Origin: Cryptomeria japonica
Taxonomy: Eukaryota; Streptophyta; Pinopsida; Cupressales; Cupressaceae
Assembly (NCBI RefSeq): GCF_030272615.1
Contig: NC_081406.1
Coordinates: forward strand, 210,960,997-211,024,996
Reading direction: 5' to 3'
DNA length: 64,000 bases
Shown: positions 44,901 to 55,723 of the stretch, piece by piece
Position numbering within the stretch: position 1 is the first letter of the stretch
Layout of the letters: each line of letters starts with the position of its first letter
Position numbers and translations under genes: made by a program
The notes under the pieces: model-generated
The model's database searches: none
Told to the model about the DNA's origin: nothing
What the model saw: only the letters and a program-made list of their open reading frames with translations

Positions 44901-45740
44901 GAGGTGAGACGAGTAGCTGCTGCCGCCAAATCTTGGACCTAGGTAAATGCGGCCAAGATTAGATTGTTTTTGCAGAATACAATGAAAATATACTGTAAGG
45001 CGGTACAGGCAGGCAGAGCTTTGGCAACATGCTCCACACAATGGGAGCGGAAGGAGAACACCTTGAATAAACAACTCCTAGTTTTGAAAAAGATACTACG
45101 GCTAGGAGAAGAGCTGATAGTAAAAGAAGACCTCTTAGGAGGGGATAGTTGTGAGAATTTACAGTTCTACATATACATTTTGGAGCTAAAAATAGAGATG
45201 TATCAGTAGTATATCAAGGAGATGACTAACATTTGGGACCCTCTCCTCAGGGAGATTTTGTCATATGAGAATTTTGTGATGAATATACTAGGACCTTTTG
45301 GCCTTAGAATAGCTGATACCGGAATAATGGATCCACAACAAGTTTTGAATCAATGGGATGCGTATGAGGCACAAAACCTAGGACCTACCGCCCAGTTCAA
45401 TGTTGCCCTTATGGATAGATACACACAACTGATTACTCAGTGTCAAGAGGTGGCGGATACGGTAAAGGAGTTAGAGGAACAAGGAGCACATGCAGATGAG
45501 GCTTTGAAGAAATATAAATTTAGAATTAAGCATGTAGCCAATCCTCCAGTCAAAGCAATTGCATTTATAATTGAAAATTATAAGGCTTTTACCAAGAAAT
45601 AAAAAGATAAGCACACAATTGCTAAAGATAGAAAAGCTTTTTCTTGTATTTTTAAAACTGCTGCTCCTACTCAAGTTCCAGTTTTGAGAGAAATTTTGCA
45701 TGATTATGAAAATGTGGCTCACCAAGCAGGGTTTTCGTAG
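41980..45740 (+). pseudogene. LTR-encoded protein copy in the E3 5' LTR (decayed)
   Basis: The start MDSSSSKIGKEIDRL follows a likely acceptor CACTTGCAAG; the 3' LTR has the intact CTTGCAG. Homology to E1 includes EEAFLLTEEEALKAW, KFFFTSYVIWVAARAGKF, WFIQNQRSTYIRVSGF and YCNDRVILLEYVRQL. It is interrupted by TAG near 42229, 42298 and 42643, a one-base deletion near 43365, and further stops including TAA at 45600. The frame after 45600 stays open to TAG 45738-45740, ending HDYENVAHQAGFS. Compared with E1 the sequence is strongly diverged, yet the layout is the same: N-terminal region, acidic linker, helical tail. Confidence 0.72.
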
Positions 45741-46642
45741 TGCTCATGCAATCCCCATTTTTTAGTTTTTAAGTGGAGTATCGAGGCAGAAACTTGCAAG
45801 TTAACTGTGACTCCTAGGATCAGTTCTTAATTTAGAGTAGAGTTATTTCCTAGATAGTAGGGTGTGAAACTTCTATAAATTGAGAAGTTAGATTCATTTG
45901 TAAGGGTCCCAAATTGATGATTTGTGGCCTACTTAGAGACTTTAGAGTATTTTGCAGATTGTTAAGCAGTTTGAGTTATTTTTGCTATACATTCATGGAG
46001 ATTAATATGAAAAGTAGCTTGTAGATTGCCTGATCTACATTTATTTTCTACCAAATTGTTCTATGTAATCGGGTAACGTCTATTGTTTTGAGTTAGCAAT
46101 GTGGTAATCTTTTTGTCTATCATGTTATGAATCATATTGCGCACATAAGTGGTGTATGAGAATTACTGTGATAGGCCATATTGTTGATGATTTTATGTCC
46201 ACAAATTTGTGAAATTGATGATTTTTGCAGGTTTTCTGGAGGTTCGTTGTTGAATGCTAATTTGGATAATATTTGATAATTGCTCGGATTGCAGGGAACT
46301 AATTGAATTGTTTATTAAGTTGTCATTGTATTGATCTTTATTGTTGTTTTCTTGTTTCCCTTATGCTTCTCATTTTATTTCCCCAGGGAATCTTAAATCA
46401 TAAAATACAAAAAAGAGGAAGTGCAATTATCCGTAACCAGCGAGATTTAGCTCTAACCAGCAGGCCCCTTTACATGTATAACCACATGAACCATTGAGCT
46501 ATCCATCACCGTCAAGACCCGACTACAGAGACCTTGGGGTAGTGAGTTCTTCCAAACTCGTTACTTTTCATGAGAGGTGGTGAGTGTTTGCATAAACTAC
46601 CTGACTGTTGATGGGTGTGTCAAAACACACATCAAAAGAAAC

Positions 46643-46660
46643 TGGTGCTAGAAGGAGGGC
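46643..46660 (+). other. candidate E3 primer binding site
   Basis: TGGTGCTAGAAGGAGGGC begins five bases after the 5' LTR end, the position expected for a primer binding site. I could not match it to a specific tRNA. Confidence 0.4.
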
Positions 46661-49600
46661 CAAGACTAATCCCCTCATAGGTGAACTGCATATGGTACTT
46701 CCAGGAGATGGATTGATGCCCTTTACCCAACCTAACCTCAACAACCAGCAAGACGACATTCTTACTCAACTATACAACTTTGCTTGGGACAGTACAAGAA
46801 ATTACAACCATTGGTTACAAGTATGACAATTCTTAGATAACGAGAGACAAAAGGCTATACGTATAGAAGCAGAGGCACAAAGACAACCCAATCCTCAAGT
46901 GAACCCACGAGAAAATCCACAAGCACCTCCTCAACTAGAAAATTGAGGTACTAAGCTGGATCGTATATCATCTTTTTCTCCCCAGAGATTCCACCGAGTC
47001 CTTAGGAGTGGTTCTTCACCATCTGACTTAGTTGAATTAGGGCCTGCCACTAGGAGGAGGAAGAACAAAGCTAAGAAACAACCCTCAACATCCTCACTAG
47101 TATAGTCATCCATACCCAACGTAAGAGATCAACTGATCCCTAGTCCTCAGCCTATTGCTGCACCTTTTGTGACTCAACGTTCACCATCACTACCTTCGAT
47201 GGCCTACTTCAACCAAGACACCACACCGCTAGGAACCATACCAGGGGGTATACATGACCTACCTAGAAACCCGAACAAATTTTGTAGCAAATTTTACTAT
47301 CTAGGGGGACGAACGACTGATGATCATATTGAAGCATTCAAAGATGCGGTTGTTCGTAATCATATTGAACACCAAGATGTAGTATGTAGACTCTTCCCAT
47401 ATTCACTTGGGGAGAATGAATACAATTGGTACTTAACCTTACCTGCAAACTCCATCACAGGTTGGGATCTCTTGGAGAAGGCCTTCATTGATCAATTCCG
47501 AGTGTACGTAGACCCCGAGACACTATACCATCAGTTTGCTTCTCTTAAGAAATTGCCGAATGAGCCATTAACGACTTTTAATACCAGCTTCCAAAGGGCA
47601 TTCAAGAGGCTACAAGCCCCTTAGCAGGTAGCGCCTAACGTAGCCATCAACTCATATTTGAGAGCTATTGACCCTTGGACTACTATGTTCATTAAAAAGA
47701 GTGTTCCTCAAGATCAAAGGGATACCTTAGCAAAAGTCTTCACATTAGCAATTAGCATGAACCATGAGTTGAATCAAACCTCGGGAGGGATCGGATATAA
47801 TTTACCCACAGGGGTGAATCAAGGAAATTACAATCAACTCCCATGTGTACCCTCGTCTCTACCTATAGGTGCCCCAACGGTGAACCTCGTGCCAATCTAT
47901 GCACCCCAACCTCAGGCAAGTCAGTAGTTCGTAGCTCAAGCGTCGACTTGGCAAAATGGTGCCAATACCATCCCCACTCAAACACAATACGTTGGTCAGC
48001 CGCAAGCCGGAAATCAACAATTTGACAATATGAATTCGACAAACCAACTTCCAACTATGGCACCTGAGAATCAAGGATCCCATATATCCGCTGAAGTAGA
48101 GGCCTTGAAGAAAATGATCTCTCAGGTTACTTCAGACTTGAGCCAGCTAAAGATGAATCCTCCAGAAGGGTATAATCAATCCCAACCATATAATAATCAA
48201 TGAAACTATAATAACCAAAACCAAAATCAAAGGTACAATAACAAACCTTATAATAAGCAGTGGAATACGGGTCCGGGTCTGAATAACGGTGGGGTGAACC
48301 ACGACCACCCGGATGCACGGGATAACCCAAACCACATAGAAAGTGTTAACCTTGCTGATATGAATCTACTAACAAATTGGTGCAGGTTGCATGACACAGC
48401 TGCCCATTCTAAGGTTAATTGTGCATAGTTCGAGAAAATCATAAGAATTGCTCAAGCTGACTCTCAACCTAAAGATTGTTCTAATGATGAACCTGATAAG
48501 GTTAATACGGCCATGCTGGTTGATACTTTCCTGTGTAAAGAGTTTCAGGTTGAACCTGATGGTGAACCATGCGTATACGATGCTCAGGCCTTTCAGACCA
48601 AGAACAATTATAATCTTAGGAGTCAAGGCAAGGCTCCATTAACAGAGCCACCTCCCCCGACGGGCGGGTTTGTACCTCCGGACGCTAATGCAAGCAACAA
48701 TCCTCATCCACCTCAAGCTTTCCAAGGAACACACCCTAGACAAGCTCAGGGGCAAGATTATGTTCTGAAAGGATCATTCGATGTTACTAAGGAGATGGAA
48801 AGGACTACCACTACTATGTCCTTAATGGAAGTATTGAGATATTGCCCCGAACAGAAGAGGGCTCTCCTTAGAAAGTTGGAAATGTTAGAATCACAGAGTA
48901 ATGAGGTTAAGATGGCAGACTTTAATGAAGTCAATGCTAACGTCAGTAATGATGCAATAGAAAATCCACCATTTTTACTGAGTTTGAAGATATGTGGGAA
49001 GAATTTACATAATTGTTTGGTAGACTCAGGAGCTTCAGGAAATGTACTGCCCTACTCTATATGCCAACAACTTGGACTTCAACCTGTACGTGCAAATAGT
49101 AGGGTAGTACAATTAGACAGAACAAAGGTTAATGTCATTGGAGAATTGAAAGATGTATACATCCAGTTAGGCGTTGATCCTCGAATATCTCGCTATATTG
49201 ACATTCAAGTGGTGGATATTCCAGAAGTATATGGGATGCTCCTTAGTAAGGATTGGTCCAAGACATTGGGAGGATATTTCTCAACTTGTTTTATGTACTT
49301 ATGGCTTCCTTGGAAGGGGGTGAGCAACTAGATCCAAATTGATAGTGAGCCTAAATTGAAGAAATTAGTCACGGATTATGGTGCTCTTAATGAAGTGGCG
49401 TTTGCTGAGGTAAGCCTAGGGGTTTACAGGGTCAATGAGATTCTTACTTTCTCTACACCAACCCCGCTTCAACTCTTTCAAGCCGACAAGACCGCATATA
49501 GAGGGCGGGTGAAAGAGTTCGTTACAACAATACAACAAGGAATGTGCTTATTGGCAAACACTATGAAGATACAAGATTTGCTGCTACCGAAGTGGTGTCG

Positions 49601-49997
49601 GATACACCATGAGGAGCACTCAGAAGCTTCATGTATCCCATGTCAGAATGAGATCATGACGTTGATGAATTTGGTTCCATGCGAAGAAGATGATCATACC
49701 AGCAATATGGAGGAAGTTCAAGATTTAAAATTAGAGCCTCAGATAGTCGAGCCCGTAGACAAGACTACCTTACCTAAAGAATACAACCATGAGGTTCTTG
49801 CGATCGAGGTTGTTAAAAACAAAGAGGGAGATGAAATACGATCCAAATTTCAACCTCAATCGGAATAGGTTGTTCCGAATACTATTGAAGTGTTTATACA
49901 ACCAGGAATTGAACAAATTCAATTATCACAAAGTCTCGAGCTTGAGAAGCAACAACCCTCTCTGAGCACTAACCTCAACATTGACCCAAAGGTGAAA

Positions 49998-50400
49998 AAT
50001 ATGAAGAGACCAAAAGATGAAATATGGTTTTTAAAGTTTGATGGGTCAAGATCCAAACAAGGCAGCGGAGCAGGCATAGAGTTAACCAACCCAAAAGGGA
50101 AAACCCTTTTAGCTTCTTACCGACTTCAATTCCCTTGTACTAATAACATGTCGGAGAACGAAGCCTTAATTAGAGGATTACTTTTTGCTCATAAGAAAGG
50201 GGCAAAGTGTTTGAAGGTGCAAGGAGATTCAGAGTTGGTGGTTAAACAAGTGCGAAGCCAATATGCGTGCCATGACAAAAGGTTAGCAGCACATCAGAAT
50301 AGAGTGCGGGATCTGATTGAAGATTTTGAGGCTTTTGACATTCAATTGATACCTAGGAAAGTAAATGAAATACCCGATGCGCTGGCTGTAGCTGCTAGTA
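49998..50400 (+). other. E3 additional RNase H domain, located before RT
   Basis: The segment IWFLKFDGSRSKQGSGAGIE, NMSENEALIRGLLFAHKKGA, VQGDSELVVKQVRSQ and VNEIPDALAVAA is a complete RNase HI fold. All four acidic residues are visible (Asp at 50040, Glu at 50160, Asp at 50226, Asp at 50376). It resembles the additional RNase H acquired by Tat-lineage elements, but it lies between protease and RT. Confidence 0.85.
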
Positions 50401-50869
50401 CATTAGAACCAGTAAGCCAATCCTCTTTAAAGAAGTTCTCGGTGGAATTAATCTCTACACCTGCTGTGCCTGACAATATCAAACATTTCCAAGTCTTCTA
50501 GGATGATGCCCATATCTTAGCCTTTCTCACCAATTCAGGGGCTTTTGAAGATCAAATTATTGATGAGGAAGACAAATCGAATGATTTTAATAACGAAGGT
50601 AATGTGGATATTTTGGATTTACCGACTAATGTTATTCCCAAAGGGATGGTCACCTTGGAGAGACTTTTCGATTTGAACCCTAGAGTAAAAGAGAGATTAA
50701 CAACAGATTCAGATGCCGAAAAATACAAGCCTCATAATATTGGTCCGAAAGGACAAGAGAGAATTGTCTATACTGGGGAGATTTGCACTCAAAACGAAAG
50801 AGAAAAACTGATACATATCTTGAAAGAATTCATCGATGTAATAGCATGGGGGTATGAATATTTAAAGAC

Positions 50870-52058
50870 ATTCGATACAACGATTATCGCCCATGTGATT
50901 CCCCTAAAACCTAACATAAAACCGTTCAGGCAAAAACAACGTCCGATCAATGCACTAATAGAACCCTTGATCTTCAAGGAAGTGCAAAAGTTACTTTCCG
51001 CTAAGATAATTTTTCTAGTATGACATTCTACTTGGGTTGCTAATTTGGTACCAGTGTGGAAAAAGAATGGAGAAATACGGCTTTGCGTGGATTTTCGCAA
51101 TCTCAACAAAGCCTCTGAGAAAGATAATTACCCACTCCCTTCTTTGGATGAAGTACTACAAACAGTGAATGGTTCACAAATGATGTCATTTTTAGACGAA
51201 TATTCAGGATATAACCATGTGTTGGTAAATTATGAAGATCGTATGAAGACGACATTTACAATGAAGTGGGGAATGTATGCGTATAAAAGAATACCATTTG
51301 GATTGATTAATGTTGGGGCAACCTTCCAACAAGCGATGGATACAACCTTCAAAGAACTGATTGGACAATGCATTATTATTTATATGGATGATTTGACGAT
51401 ATTTTCCAAAGTCAGAGAAGACCACCCAGACCACCTCATAAAGGTATTAGAGAGGTGTCGGAGATATGGGATTTCCCTTAATCCCAAGAAATGTGTGTTT
51501 GGAGTGGCTGAAGGAAAGCTACTTGGCCATGTAATCTCTGAGAGGGGGATCTCTATACACCTAGATCGGGTAGAATCATTATTAAAATTGCAAATGCTCG
51601 ACAGTAAAAAAGAGATGAGATCTTTCTTTAGGAAGATCAATTTTGTCAGAAAATTCATTACTGGGTTTGCAGAAATAGTCAAGCCCTTGAATGAAATGAT
51701 GAAGAAGGATGCTAAGGTCGAGTGGACAACTGAAGCAAAAGAGGCTTTCGCCTAGATCAAGAAATCCATCGCCGAAGCTCCCGTACTAACTAGCTCTGAT
51801 TACACACTGTCGTTTTACATATATTCTTTTGCTTCGCTACACTCAGGAGCAGCTGTTTTGACACAGAGGCAAGTAGGAGACGAGAAGCCTATTGCATTTA
51901 TGAGTTCTCCTTTCAAAAGCACCGAGGTTAGATATTCTGCTCTTGAAAAACAGGCCTTTGCATTAGTAAGAGCAGCCAAGAAGTTTAGACATTACATCCT
52001 GAGGAGTAAAATTTATGCGATTGTTCTTGACCAAGCAGTAAAGTCACTACTCATGTAG
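50870..52058 (+). other. E3 reverse transcriptase and native RNase H
   Basis: The RT has VPVWKKNGEIRLCVDFRNLN, the palm motif YMDDLTIFS (51381-51392) and LLGHVISERGI. The RNase H continues with FYIYSFASLHSGAAVLTQRQ, YSALEKQAFALVRAAKKFRH and the end near 52058. Nonsense codons at 51021, 51753 and 52056 inactivate this copy. Confidence 0.92.
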
Positions 52059-52399
52059 TCTGAACTGGGAGAACGATGAGAGAAATGGATGGCAATATTG
52101 CAAGAATTTGACTTACAGATGCATCCAATGAAGTTGATCCGAGGCCAAGGATTGTCTCAGGCCATGGCGACCGACATCCCTCAAATCTAGTGCCAACAGT
52201 ATACATTGAAGTCATTCACTCAGGACCCTTGGTACACGGATTTGGTATTTGTATTGTTGAATAATAGGTGTCTTGAGGGATTGACAACCACGCAAAGACG
52301 AGCATTAAGGCTCAAGAGTGCTAATTATATGATCAAGGATTCAACACTCTATAGAAAAAATTATGAGGGTATCTACCTTAGGTGCCTTGATCATCAAGA

Positions 52400-53477
52400 A
52401 GCCCATAATATGATTGAGGAATTTCATGGGAAATATGGTACTGGTCATGGGTCAGCAGATGCCACTGCACATCAAATTTTGAAGGCTGGATATTATTGGC
52501 CTAGCATATTTAAGGATACTCATGAACATGTCCGACATTGCCATACGTGCCAAACTGCAGCCTCCAGAGAAAGAAATCCCGCTATGCCTCTCCAACCAAT
52601 GTTCGAGGTAAGACCTTTTGCTCAATGGGCCCTGGATTTTGTAGGAGTTATTAACCCTAATTTATCTGCAGGGCATAAGTTTATTCTTACAGCAACCGAT
52701 TATTGTACCCGGTGGACAGAAGCCATTGCATGCCGCAATGCTATTGCTGAGGTAGTCTTGCAATTTATTGAAGAGCATATTGTCACCAGGTTTGGTATGT
52801 CGTTCTCTTTGGTATGTGATAATGGTCCTGCTTTTACTTCTGCACAGTTGATGCAATGGTCATACCAATATAAAGTGATATTGAAATTTTCATCCAACTA
52901 TTACCTACAAGGTAATGGGGTAGCTGAATCCACAAACAAGAACATCCTAGATGTCATCAAGAAGCTACTCGAGAAAAACCCTAGGGATTGGCATAATCAA
53001 CTAAGATACGCCCTATGGGCTGATCGAACCAGAATAAAAGCCGCCCTGGGAACTTCTCCATACTATCTTGTCTATGGCCAGACCCCTGTTTTCCCAATTA
53101 ACTTACAAATACTGGTCCTCCAATTAATGAAAGAACTTGACATCAAGGATCAGGTAGAGGTTCGCCTCTTAAACTTATTAAGACTTGATGAAAAAAGAAT
53201 TAATACACTACAACACTTTGCTAAGCATCAAGCTGTTGTTAAGCGATGGTTTGATAAAAGGGCCAAGGTGAAGGCTTTTCGGATCTGTGACCTAGTCCTG
53301 TTGTGGGACAAGGCCGAAGAAAAGAAAGGCGATCATCACAAGTTTGAAAGGTTGTGGCTACGTCCTTACCAAATAGCTGAAATTCTAGGCGAGAACCCTT
53401 TTAGGTTGAGCTCATTGACTGGAGAACTGGTACCATTGCCCATCAATGATCGGTTCCTCAAACACTACTTCGATTAA
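52400..53477 (+). other. E3 integrase
   Basis: The HHCC finger is FHGKYGTGHGS...YYWP...HCHTCQ. The catalytic triad is Asp (WALDFVG, 52635), Asp (CDNGPAFTS, 52818) and Glu (GNGVAESTNK, 52926), giving DD35E spacing. The domain is intact from 52191 to the stop at 53475. Confidence 0.93.
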
Positions 53478-54492
53478 ATCCTCAATAAAGCTTGACCTGT
53501 TGTATAGAGTAGTTAGTTGTTTTCTTTTTGGTTGTGCTTCGTGTTTTTTGAGCCTTGTTGTGTGTTTTCCCTTTTGTTTTTGTTTTCTTTGCTTATTTGT
53601 TCTTTTGTTTGTTGGGTCAAGGTATATGTTTTGTTCTTGAAGATTCTAAAAGGAAGTAGGTATCCTTTGTATAACACCTTGCCAAATTCTAAGAGACTTC
53701 GACTCTGCTATTTATGATTTCATTGTCATTTGGTTAAGTTTGAAACCTTTGTCTATACTCGTTCAAAGTGGTATATAATCGTTTAAATGTGATGCAAGTT
53801 TTGACTTTCAATTTGGAAAAGGCTAGCTTGATAAACTCAGCACTAACGTCACATTAAGATACATCACAAAGGTTTTGTGAGATAGCAGATAAACTGGGTA
53901 TGAAGTGAAAAATCCGAAGTCAAGGCGTTCATGTTATCCACCGTGGCTTCCAACCCAGTTATCGAACTTCAATGTTTGAAAGTTGCTTAAAAGATTATTG
54001 AAGAAGGAAGTCATTCTCTATATCCTATAATGTTTTCAAATAAAAAAGGAAAAAAAAAAAGAGAAATGATCCTCTTAAGCAACTCAAATGGGTGTTTCAA
54101 GTAACCTCCACTGGGGCTATGGACGCTTGGCTGTCAATGGAGCACTATTTGACGGAAGCCAGAGGTATCTCTGTCGGGGCTATAGACGCCTGACTGGCAG
54201 TAGAGCTATGCCCAAGATAACCTTGCACGAAACACGGTTAATGACTTCACCTATGTAGCTTGCGCCTAGTTTCCTCTGACTATCTACATTATTGAAATGA
54301 TGGAGTAACAAATCATATGCACACACTTAAGGGTTGATCATGTCTATTTCTCATCTTGGTTGTTTTTTCATCACTTATTCATCTTCTACTCTTATACATC
54401 CTTTTGAATGATAATAGTCTTAAGTGTCGGGTTAACTAGAGATTCTAAAGTTCTAAATTGCCTATAGTCATTTTTCCCAGACAGTCGCCATT
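53478..54492 (+). other. E3 3' untranslated internal region
   Basis: No coding sequence is seen. It holds a 63-bp-offset duplication at about 54106-54215 (CTGGGGCTATGGACGC and TCGGGGCTATAGACGC). An A/G-rich tract lies at 54043-54066, but no purine tract adjoins the 3' LTR. Confidence 0.6.
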
Positions 54493-54569
54493 TGTTATGC
54501 CTAGCATATCTGTTTCCCCATTAGTCTCCTTGAGTTGAAATGTGGACCCCCCTTTTTTTTTTGGTTTCG

Positions 54570-54965
54570 ACCTCGGAACTCCGGAGTCCCGAGGTCCCTT
54601 TTTGGTTTTACCTCGGAACTCTAGAGTCCCGAAGTCCCTTTTTGGTTTTACCTCAGAACTCCGGAGTCCCGGAGTCCTGAGGTCTCTTTTGGTTTTACCT
54701 CGGAACTCCAGAGTCCCGAGGTCCCTTTTTGGTTTTACCTCGGAACTCGGGAGTCCTAGAGTCTCGAGGTCCTTGTTGTTCCGACCTTGGAACTCCAGAT
54801 TCCCGGAGTCCCGAGGTCTTGCTGTTGTTCCGACCTCGGAACTCCGAAGTCTCGGAGTCCCGAGGTCTTGGGTCTTTTTGCCTCAGAACTCCAGAGTCCC
54901 GAGGTGGTTTTGTTCTTGTGCTTTCTGTCGACCTCAGAACCCCGGGACCCCGGAGTCCCGAGATC
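54570..54965 (+). repeat. E3 3' LTR hairpin array upstream of the TATA box
   Basis: About nine copies of the same palindromic unit as at 40850-41215, with some lost or rearranged relative to the 5' LTR. Confidence 0.85.
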
Positions 54966-55001
54966 ATGTTTATGGCTTTCGTACGTAAGGGTTCGGGAGG
55001 C

Positions 55002-55010
55002 TATATATAA
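55002..55010 (+). promoter_or_regulatory. E3 3' LTR TATA box
   Basis: GGCTATATATAAGAG, identical in context to the one at 41247. Confidence 0.65.
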
Positions 55011-55269
55011 GAGATGATGGGCTTTTAGAGTTCATTTGTGCATTCAGAGCTTCTCCTCCCTAACCCCAAGTCGCGAACCTCTGGACCTCCGAGCTCTCTC
55101 TTGGCGTTTTTGGGTCTTCGATTCACCAGGTTGGTGAATTTTCTTCCCCTCATGATGTTTTTCTAGGTTAGATTTCTTTTTCTCTCCTCATGATGTTTGT
55201 TTAGGTTAAGATTTCTTTCTCTTGTTGTGGTTTGTTTTCACGTTTTGTTTTTGGCGTGCCCTCATTTTC

Positions 55270-55620
55270 AAGCCCGGAACCTCGGAGTTCTGGGCGACCT
55301 ACATTACCATCCCCATAACTCCGGATCCCAGGAGTTCCGGGTGCCCGTTACATTCCACCCTGGATCCCCGGAGTTCCGGGTGTCCATTACATTCCACCCC
55401 GAAACCCCGGAGCCCCGGAGTTCCAGGTGTCCATTACATTCTACCCCGGAACCCTGGATCCCCAGAGTTCCGGGTGTCCGTTCCATTCCACCCCGGAACC
55501 CTGGAGCCCCGGAGTTCTGGATTGCCCCATTCCATGAGCCTGGAACCCAAGAGTTCTGGGAGGTTTTTGTATAGACCTAACCTTGGAACCCCGGATCTCC
55601 GGAGTTTCGAGCCTTCTCCC
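55270..55620 (+). repeat. E3 3' LTR second repeat block
   Basis: Counterpart of 41540-41860, with units containing CCCCGGAGTTCCGGGTGTCC. Confidence 0.78.
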
Positions 55621-55723
55621 CTTGTGCCTAACCCGGGACCCCGAAGCCCCCAAGTGAATAAAAGTTTGTGCTTAATATTGGGTACTGAAGATTTATGTTT
55701 CACTTGCAGGTTTGAGTGTTTAG

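Larger units (their letters stand above)
40777..46637 (+). repeat. E3 5' LTR
   Basis: Contains, in order: the head with a GTGGACCCCCC tract (40826), the first hairpin block (40850-41215), a TATA box (41247-41255), a second repeat block (41540-41860), the decayed LTR gene (41980-45740) and about 900 bp of tail ending GTGTGTCAAAACACACATCA. Confidence 0.9.
46608..53477 (+). pseudogene. E3 gag-pol, single frame with 15 nonsense codons
   Basis: One reading frame spans 46608-53477 with no frameshift. It is broken by TGA at 46824, 46944, 48201, 51021 and 52077, and by TAG at 47103, 47622, 47925, 48426, 49329, 49866, 50499, 51753, 52056 and 52188. Gag (47170-47930) has DDHIEAFKDAVVRNH and YNWYLTLPANSITGWDLLEKA. 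A Cys/His segment CRLHDTAAHSKVNC lies near 48385. Protease LVDSGASGNVLP is at about 49017. An RNase H domain precedes RT (YMDD at 51381), followed by the usual RNase H and an integrase. The true start is uncertain; the first in-frame ATG lies inside the LTR end. The pol tail (RPYQIAEILGENPFRL...RFLKHYFD) lacks a chromodomain. Confidence 0.9.

Noticed and set aside
46608-53477. Programmed readthrough of TAG codons in gag-pol
   Set aside because: Fifteen stops scattered through all domains, including the catalytic ones, fit mutational decay better than recoding.
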